From Hippophae tibetana (Eukaryota; Streptophyta; Magnoliopsida; Rosales; Elaeagnaceae): DNA of 64,000 nt. Each line of letters begins with the position of its first letter. Position 1 is the stretch's first letter. The notes beneath the pieces are model-generated. The model was not told the origin of the DNA, did no database searches, and worked only from the letters and a program-made list of their open reading frames with translations. The stretch is taken from NCBI GenBank assembly GCA_037013495.1, contig CM072802.1, forward strand, positions 60,345,275-60,409,274, in the 5' to 3' direction. Shown piece after piece: positions 57,719-64,000 of this stretch. The translations under genes were made by a program, and so were the position numbers.

Positions 57719-58341
57719 CTTGGTTATATTTAATGAAGAGTCGTTCTGAATTGTTTTCTATTTTTTGTGCATTTTGTGTTGAGATTAAAACTCAATTTAA
57801 TGTTTCAATTCATACTTTACGAAGTGATAATGCCAAAGAATATACATCAGCTTTGTTTCAATCTTATATGGTTCAAAATGGCATGCTTCATGAAACTTCG
57901 TGTGTTGATACTCCATCTCAAAATGGAGTGGCCGAACGTAAGAACATACATCTTCTCGAAATTGCACGTGCCTTATTATTTCAAATGAATGTTTCTAAAC
58001 CTTTTTGTGCCGATGCAGTTTCAACCGCATATTTTCTTATTAATCGCATGCCCTCATCTGTTCTTCATGGTGAGATTCCTTACAAAATTTTGTTTCCTAA
58101 TAAGTCACTATTTCCGGTTGACCCTCGGATATTTGGTAGCAGTTGTTTTGTTCGGGATGTTCGTCCACATGTTACTAAATTAGATCCCAAGTCTTTGAAG
58201 TGTATCTTCCTTGGTTATTCTCGTCTCCAAAAAGGTTATAGATGTTATTGTCCTAGTCTTAACAAATATCTTGTCTCCATTAATGTTACCTTCATGGAAG
58301 ACATACCCTATTTTTCGTCTTCTCCTCCTCCTGCATGTTAG
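57697..58341 (+). pseudogene. Integrase core of element H
   Basis: Continues the rve core after the frameshift: DDYSRVTWLYLMKSRSELF, TLRSDNAKEYTS with the second catalytic Asp, then DTPSQNGVAERKNIHLLEIA with the catalytic Glu, and FGSSCFVRDVRPHV...KCIFLGYSRLQKGYRCY. The frame ends at a TAG (58339-58341). Sequence beyond it continues in the same frame (EEDDDLLVYS), so the TAG is a point-mutation stop, not a true end. Confidence 0.9.
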
Positions 58342-60161
58342 GAGGAGGATGACGATTTGTTAGTATATTCTATCACATCATTTGAGCATGTCTCTAATCC
58401 AGTTCCTATTAGGCCTCCTATAACTCAAGTCTACTCCAGACATAGACCTTCTAATTCATGTCCTGCACCTACTCCTTCGTCATCAGATCCTGTCCTGAAC
58501 GATGATCTTCCTATTGCATTACGCAAAGGTAAACGTCAATGTACTTATCCTATTTCTTCTTTTGTTTCGTATAATTGCTTGTCGTCTTCCTCTTGCTCTT
58601 TTATTGCTTCTCTTGATTCTATTTCTATCCCTAAAACTGTTCATGAAGCCATATCTCATCCTGGTTTCCATAATGCAATGATCGAGGAAATGAATGCGTT
58701 GGATGACAATGGTACTTGGGACTTGGTTGATTTACCTTCAGGGAAACGGGCTATCAGATGCAAATGGGTGTTCACAGTTAAGGTCAATCCAGATGGGTCA
58801 GTTGCTCGATTAAAGGCCCGTCTTGTTGCTAAGGGATATGCTCAAACCTATGGAGTGGACTATTCTGACACTTTCTATACTGTTGCTAAATTGACATCTG
58901 TTCGGTTGTTTATTTCTATGGCAGCTACTCACCATTGGCCTTTGCATCAACTAGATATCAAGAATGTTTTTCTTCATGGTGATCTTCAAGAGGAGGTGTT
59001 TATGGAGCAACCTCCTGGTTTTGTTGCTCAGGGGGAGTCTAGGCACGTTTTTCGTCTCCGCAAATCTTTGTATGGTTTGAAACAGAGTCCTCGTGCTTGG
59101 TTTGGAAAATTTAGTCAAGCTATAGAAACATTTGGTATGATGAAAAGCAAGTCTGACCATTCTGTGTTCTACAAACAATCAGAAGCAGGTATCATTCTTT
59201 TAGTTGTGTATGTAGATGACATTGTTATTACTGGAAGTGATACTACGAGAATTTCATCTCTTAAGTCTTTCCTACATACTCAGTTTCACACGAAGGATTT
59301 GGGGATGCTAAAGTATTTCTTGGGTGTTGAAGTCACAAGGAGTAAAAAAGGTATATTTCTATCTCAAAGAAAATATGTCCTGGACTTATTAACTGAGACA
59401 GGAAAATTAGGAGCAAAACCTTGTAGTGCCCCAATGACTCCGAACATCCACCTTACAGGAGATGGAGAACCCTTTAAAGATTTTGAGAGATATCGAAGGG
59501 TGGTTGGAAAGCTGAATTACCTTACCGTGACTCGTCCAGATATTGCATATTCAGTCAGTGTTGTTAGCCAATTTATGTCATCCCCAATAGTTCATCATTG
59601 GGCAGCGTTAGAGCAAATTTTGTGTTACTTAAAAGGAGCACCTGGACGTGGCATCTTGTATGCAAATCATGGACATACTCATATTGAATGTTTTTCTGAT
59701 GTAGATTGGGCAGGTTCCAAAGTGGATAGAAGATCCACATCAGGCTATTGTATTTTTATTGGAGGAAATTTGATCTCATGGAAAAGTAAGAAGCAGAATA
59801 TTGTGTCACGATCGAGTGCAGAGTCAGAATATAGGACTATGGCACAATCTGCGTCTGAGATAATATGGATATATCAGCTCTTGGATGAAGTAGGTCTTAA
59901 AACTTCAGTACCAGCGAAATTGTGGTGTGATAACCAAGCTGCTCTTCATATTGCTTCTAACCCTGTGTTTCATGAGCGAACTAAACACATTGAGATTGAT
60001 TGTCATTTTGTTCGGAGAAAATTCAGCAAGGGTTGATTTCTACAGGATATATGAAGATTGGAGAACAACTAGGAGATATCTTCACGAAAGATTTAAGTGG
60101 GGTTCGTGTTGATTATCTTTGTAACAAGTTGGGCATGATTAATATCTATGCTACAACTTGA
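58342..60161 (+). pseudogene. Reverse transcriptase and RNase H of element H
   Basis: Same frame as the integrase piece. A linker rich in Ser/Pro leads to RVT_2: WDLVDLPSGKRAIRCKWVF, RLKARLVAKGYAQTYGVDY, HQLDIKNVFLHGDLQEEVFM, LRKSLYGLKQSPRAWF, LLVVYVDDIVITGSD with intact YVDD, and DLGMLKYFLGVEV. RNase H follows with CFSDVDWAGSKVDRRSTSGY, KKQNIVSRSSAESEYR and KLWCDNQAALHIASNPVFHE. The frame stops at 60036. A one-base loss in an A-run near 60020 shifts out the last ~45 codons, whose tail (GEQLGDIFTKDL) is visible in another frame and ends at TGA 60159-60161. Confidence 0.92.
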
Positions 60162-60168
60162 GGGGGAG
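60161..60168 (+). other. Polypurine tract of element H
   Basis: AGGGGGAG directly before the 3' LTR start TGTTAAAG, overlapping the end of the RNase H stop codon. Confidence 0.9.
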
Positions 60169-60340
60169 TGTTAAAGATGATTTATGAGTGTGTGTATTAG
60201 GTGTCTAACACTAGGTGTCTTAGTGGTGTGAGTTGTGTATTAGGTGTCTTAGTGGTGTATTAGGTGTATGTCACCTAAGATTGTATATAAATAGGTAGTC
60301 TCCTTGAATGATAATAAGTAGAAAGAATTCTGATTTTATA
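60169..60340 (+). repeat. 3' LTR of element H
   Basis: Identical by eye to the 5' LTR except for the last bases, TTTATA in place of TTTACA, which also changes the terminal CA to TA. Followed by GTATT. Confidence 0.95.
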
Positions 60341-60574
60341 GTATTATATAATTATGTGTGTATATATATGTTAAATTTTGTTGCCATATTAAATATGGAT
60401 ATATGTGCGTAGCTTGTCACCAGCCAAGCATCCTAATTATATAAAATATATTATTGTCTTTTAGCATTAAAGGTGTTTTTCTTATTAATTTACAAATATT
60501 TTTTGTACTTATAGTTGGTTTTGTAGTAATTTTTTTATGAACTAGTATATGTGAGTCATCAACTATGTTAATGA

Positions 60575-61500
60575 CAAAATAGTATAAGACCATTGTCTCA
60601 ATGGATCACATCTAGTGGGAAAAGAAGTGGAGCTCAACATCCATTCTACAACCATGGTGACTATGATATAGGATCATGATTGGTTACCATTACCTCAATG
60701 GATTACTTCATGTGTGGGAAAGGAAATGTGGCTTAACGCTCATTCCATACCCACAACGAAAGTAATCAAGGATTAAGGTAGTGGCCTATATATCATCAAA
60801 CCATTGTCTCAATGGATCGTATCATGTGGGAAAGAAAGCGGGGCTCAATGCCTATTCCATACCCACGACTACTAGGATTTAGGATCAAGACAGTTGTAAA
60901 CCATTTTCTTAATGGATTAGATCCTATGGGAATGAAACCATGGCTCAATGTCAATTCCATACCCATAGTGATTAGGATCCAGGATCAAGATAGTGTATCA
61001 AATTGTCTCAATGGATCATATCGTTCGAGAAAGGAAGTATGGCTCAATACCTATTCCATACCCATAAAGATTGAGGATCAAGACATCTCAAATCATTGTC
61101 TTAATGGATTGCATCCTATGGGATCATGATCCAAGTCTAAATGGATCACATTCTATTGGAAAGGAAGCAAGGCTCAATGCCCATTCCATACCCACAGTAA
61201 CTATGATCTAGGATCAAGATAGTTGAAGTTGTTACCTCAATAGATCACATCTTGTGGACATGAAAGCATGGCTTAATTCCCATTTCATACCCATAGTGAC
61301 CAGGATCCAAGATCAAGACAACATATTCCATCTCCTCAATGGATCACTTCCCGTAGGAAAGGAAACTAGGTTTAATGCCTATTCCACACCTATAGTGACT
61401 ATGATCTATGATCAAGGTTATGGAAATAACCTGTCATCTTAATTAACTTAGTCATATGTGAAAAATAGAGCCAAGACATAACCCTTCCAATATCCATAAC
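60575..61500. repeat. Minisatellite array, ~100-bp unit, about nine copies
   Basis: The unit resembles 'tctcaatggatcacatc.tgtgggaaaggaagcatggctcaatgcc.attccatacccatagtgactaggatccaggatcaagatagt'. 'aatggat' starts recur near 60600, 60697, 60810, 60911, 61010, 61102, 61139, 61238 and 61338. Most intervals are 92-115 bp, with one short 37-bp interval marking a partial copy. An open frame at 60812-61129 runs through three units with repeating peptide, probably by chance. Confidence 0.85.
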
Positions 61501-61734
61501 GATAATGGTTCAAGATCCAGACATAGGGGCTACGAAAGGTATGCTAGGGAATGAATTGAGACACAATCGTGTTCACACCCAGAAAACTCCTTTCCAAAAC
61601 TCAACAACATTCATAGAACTTCCAAGGAAAATATGTAGGCCACACTTCCATAAAAATTGGGGTCCAAATAATATCCATTGCTTACTAGACTCAAGAAGCC
61701 CACGAAACAAGGGGTTGGGATAGTAGGAATGCAG

Positions 61735-61955
61735 AGCACCCATATTTAAAAATTTCGTAAGGCACTTAAGAGAACTAGAAACCTCCAAAGACCTTAGGGA
61801 ATCTAGAGGAAAGTGGAAGTGTAGAGAAGATGGACTTCAGATCACCCAATTTCAAAACAAAAAATGCCTAAGGCACTTAGGAGGACCAATAGAGCTTGCT
61901 AGGAACTTTGGGAGTTAAGAGAAAAGTGGGAATCTAGAGAAGATGGATTATAGTT
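61735..61955. repeat. Direct duplication of a ~120-bp segment
   Basis: Two related stretches share 'aaggcacttaagagaac/aaggcacttaggaggac', then 'gggaatctagagga / gggagttaagagaa', then 'aagtggaagtgtagagaagatgg / aagtgggaatctagagaagatgg', starting at about 61760 and 61871. Confidence 0.6.
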
Positions 61956-62039
61956 ATCTAACAATTGTAGTTTTGTTTAATGGATTAACAAGCTTACAAT
62001 AATAGTTGTATTATTATACTTTTAACTTATTGTTCTAAG

Positions 62040-62455
62040 GTTGTTAGTTGTTTTCAATTTATTTGATATATTGCTTAAGCTAACTAGTTAAGAATGTTCT
62101 TTATTGAATCTTCTCTATGACACACACTTGCACATGTGTTTATGTTCTAACTTCCTAGTTGATAGCGGTGCGAGTTTGATTAACTCGTGAGACTCGATTT
62201 TGTTATAACGTTGGTTTGGATCCAAATGCTTTCTTGTGGAGATTATGATAAAAGTAGTAGTTTGTAATTAGTTTACTTGGCGATATTACCTGGGTAGATA
62301 GTTTGAGTCCTAAACTTGTAACTGGATACTTATTTTTCATAATAGATAGTTGGGTGGTCCAGTGGATCGATGGTTTTCCTATTAGCTTATTGATGTGGCC
62401 TAGGTTGTTTCCACCTAAAAATCTCGTGTATTGATATTTTTATTTCTATATTACC
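62040..62455 (+). repeat. SIRE-like LTR fragment, family E, opposite orientation
   Basis: Reverse complement of the LTR portion shared by 5909-6240, 7032-7400 and 32700-32950. Recognisable phrases are 'ttcataatagatagttgggtggtccagtgg', 'gatggttttcctatta', 'gtggcctaggttgtttccacctaaa' and 'gtgtattgata'. Both ends are truncated. Confidence 0.7.
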
Positions 62456-64000
62456 AATATAGGGAATTGAAGCCTAAGATCAACTAAGAATTGATCAATA
62501 AAAATGGTGATCCTTCTTGGTAAAGGATTAGAAGGGATCACACCTTCCCCAGCAAGAATAATTCCCATGGCATCAAGAGTTTTAAATTTCTCCCCTGTCC
62601 ACCACAGATTTAGTAGTAATTGCAATCATTGAATCAACTTCATATTAAACTCTACACTTAGATTAAGAATTCAGTAAGTCTTTAGGAATATCTTCCCTAG
62701 AAAAAGAGCTTGAAATGTCAATAGGGTCACACCAAAGAGAGGAGTCAAAGTTAGAATCATCATCAAAACCATTACTAGAGTCACCGTTATTGCCACCAAA
62801 GGAGGAAGAGTAACTAGTACCACACTGTTTGCCCAACCAGTCAACTAGACCTCCTAACCATCGGTTGAAACATGGTGTGGTTCACCGGTCTTATCTTTTA
62901 CTTAGTAATGCAATAGTCCTTCTAGATTGGCCTGTTGTCCTAACTCCTATTGGTTTTGTCATTCTGTCCCATCCTGGTCTACCTATGGATCCCTCATGTC
63001 TCACCTTGTAGAGTGCAAGTCATTTTCGTATATGTATCTACTCCCAATTTTAGATTCATTTGCATCTTGATTTTTCTTGGATCCCTTCTTATAGTGGTAG
63101 TGTTTATGGGTCTTGCTACCAGACAACGTATTCCAAAAAGTAGGTTTATCAAAGTTCAAGTAGTGGGACATATACTCCTAGCTCCTAAAAAAATATTAAA
63201 AAAATTCCTTGTTTATCATTTTAGATCTATAAAAAGAGAAAATGAAAAAGGTTCTAAGATTTACAGTGTTCTTTAATTTTCCAGAATTCATGCAAATTCA
63301 AGGAAGTTGAAGAAAAAAAGTTAAAAAAGTAAAGGTATCAAACACTTACCTAGAGTTGGATAAAGTTGAGATTGTTCTTCGGTTTTTCTTCTCAAAGCTC
63401 TGACCTTGATTATAAACTAAATGTTATGAGTAAGGTTAATAGCAACCACGCCTCTACATAAACTATCAAGTCCAATCTCAACCTTCATTAACCCATCAAC
63501 TTAAGGGCCAGATTGAGAAAAGATCCAATAAAATAATGTTAAAAAGATATCAAAATTGAAAAAATCAAACCAACCAATCCACAATTAATGTTTTCTCCAA
63601 ATTTTGACAAATTATAACTTTTCGAGTAGGACTTCGATTGGGACATAAAAATAAAAATTAAAAAACTTGTGACTTTAGGTTCATGATGTCATAAAGATAT
63701 ATAAGGTACCTATCTTGCCAACCAACAACGATCCAAACAACCTACAAAAATTGTGTTGGATAGGAAAATTACCACGTACATGTGATACATTTGATTGATC
63801 CATGTTGATATTAAAACTTCAATCATTTGATTGATCCATGATAATATTAAAACTTCGAATAGGTAAGTTAGTACATAATCATGTTTCTTTTATTATTTAA
63901 AAATGAAAATCTATATTAACGAGACCTTATTACTATGAAAGCTAGTTAATACCATGAATAATTTTATATTAATCAATATTACTTATTTATGTTATCATCT
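62456..64000. other. Unassigned region with weak coding-like stretches
   Basis: On the minus strand about 62825-62665 an open stretch of ~50 codons is rich in Ser, Asn and Asp (YSSSFGGNNGDSSNGFDDDS) and then stops. I cannot place it in a family. Plus-strand ORFs at 62829-63011 and 62950-63276 lack motifs. A 36-bp unit around 'catttgattgatccatg' is repeated twice at 63788-63857. The rest is AT-rich with no feature I can support. Confidence 0.35.

Larger units (their letters stand above)
55275..60340 (+). mobile_element. Young Ty1/copia element H
   Basis: 5,066 bp with 172-bp LTRs (55275-55446 and 60169-60340) that differ at one position by eye. It is flanked by a perfect duplication GTATT (55270-55274 and 60341-60345). 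Primer site, leader, gag, protease, integrase, RT, RNase H and purine tract all stand in normal order. Coding is spoiled by a frameshift near 57695, a TAG at 58339 and a frameshift near 60020. It landed 19 bases beyond the outer end of element E. Confidence 0.96.

Noticed and set aside
61505..61788. ORFs of 71-72 codons on both strands after the minisatellite
   Set aside because: No domain; overlapping opposite frames next to a direct duplication. Insufficient support.

Overview
This is a gene-poor, AT-rich stretch of a flowering-plant nuclear genome, probably a eudicot. The evidence is stacked plant-type LTR retrotransposons, CACTA and hAT DNA transposons, and a piece of plastid DNA carrying the start of rpl20. 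I found no convincing single-copy host gene, tRNA, rRNA or CRISPR array. Almost every protein-like ORF belongs to a mobile element, most of them broken.

Layout. 1-1134: AT-rich, nothing recognised. 1135-5905: decayed minus-strand Ty1/copia element (3' LTR, RNase H, RT, integrase end, gag end), split at 3675-5459 by a solo LTR of an Athila-like Ty3/gypsy family. 5909-9765: SIRE-like copia LTRs and 3' internal sequence around a Ty3/gypsy gag remnant. About 9770-10545: plastid-derived segment ending in the first codons of rpl20. 10565-11760: hAT transposase remnant. 12061-19943: a copia element with short LTRs and a perfect 5-bp target duplication (TTCAA), holding two further LTRs of one gypsy-type family (14878-16444 and 17779-19361). 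19944-25300: AT-rich DNA with a MITE (23419-23636) and a ~73-bp tandem array. 25300-30018: an old reversed CACTA relic interrupted by a younger complete-ended CACTA (25942-29014). The younger one carries a Transpos_assoc plus Ulp1-protease gene and a long foldback.

32596-55255 is a four-layer nest. A minus-strand SIRE-like copia (E) received a gypsy-type LTR (C) in its 3' LTR. LTR C was then split by a nearly intact 13.4-kb Athila-like element (G, 34804-48241, target duplication GGAGA). E's 5' LTR holds another foreign LTR (D). Nineteen bases beyond E lies copia element H (55275-60340, target duplication GTATT), whose LTRs differ at one base. 60345-64000 holds a ~100-bp minisatellite, a SIRE-like LTR fragment and unassigned sequence.

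How the parts work together. The LTR elements encode gag, protease, integrase, reverse transcriptase and RNase H for copying through RNA. The CACTA element keeps ends that a transposase supplied elsewhere could recognise, but has lost its own transposase core. The points most worth attention are the duplicated gag in element G with a conserved pair of small hairpins after each coding unit, the long foldback and shortened Ulp1 gene in the CACTA element, and the order of insertions that target duplications and boundaries allow to be read.
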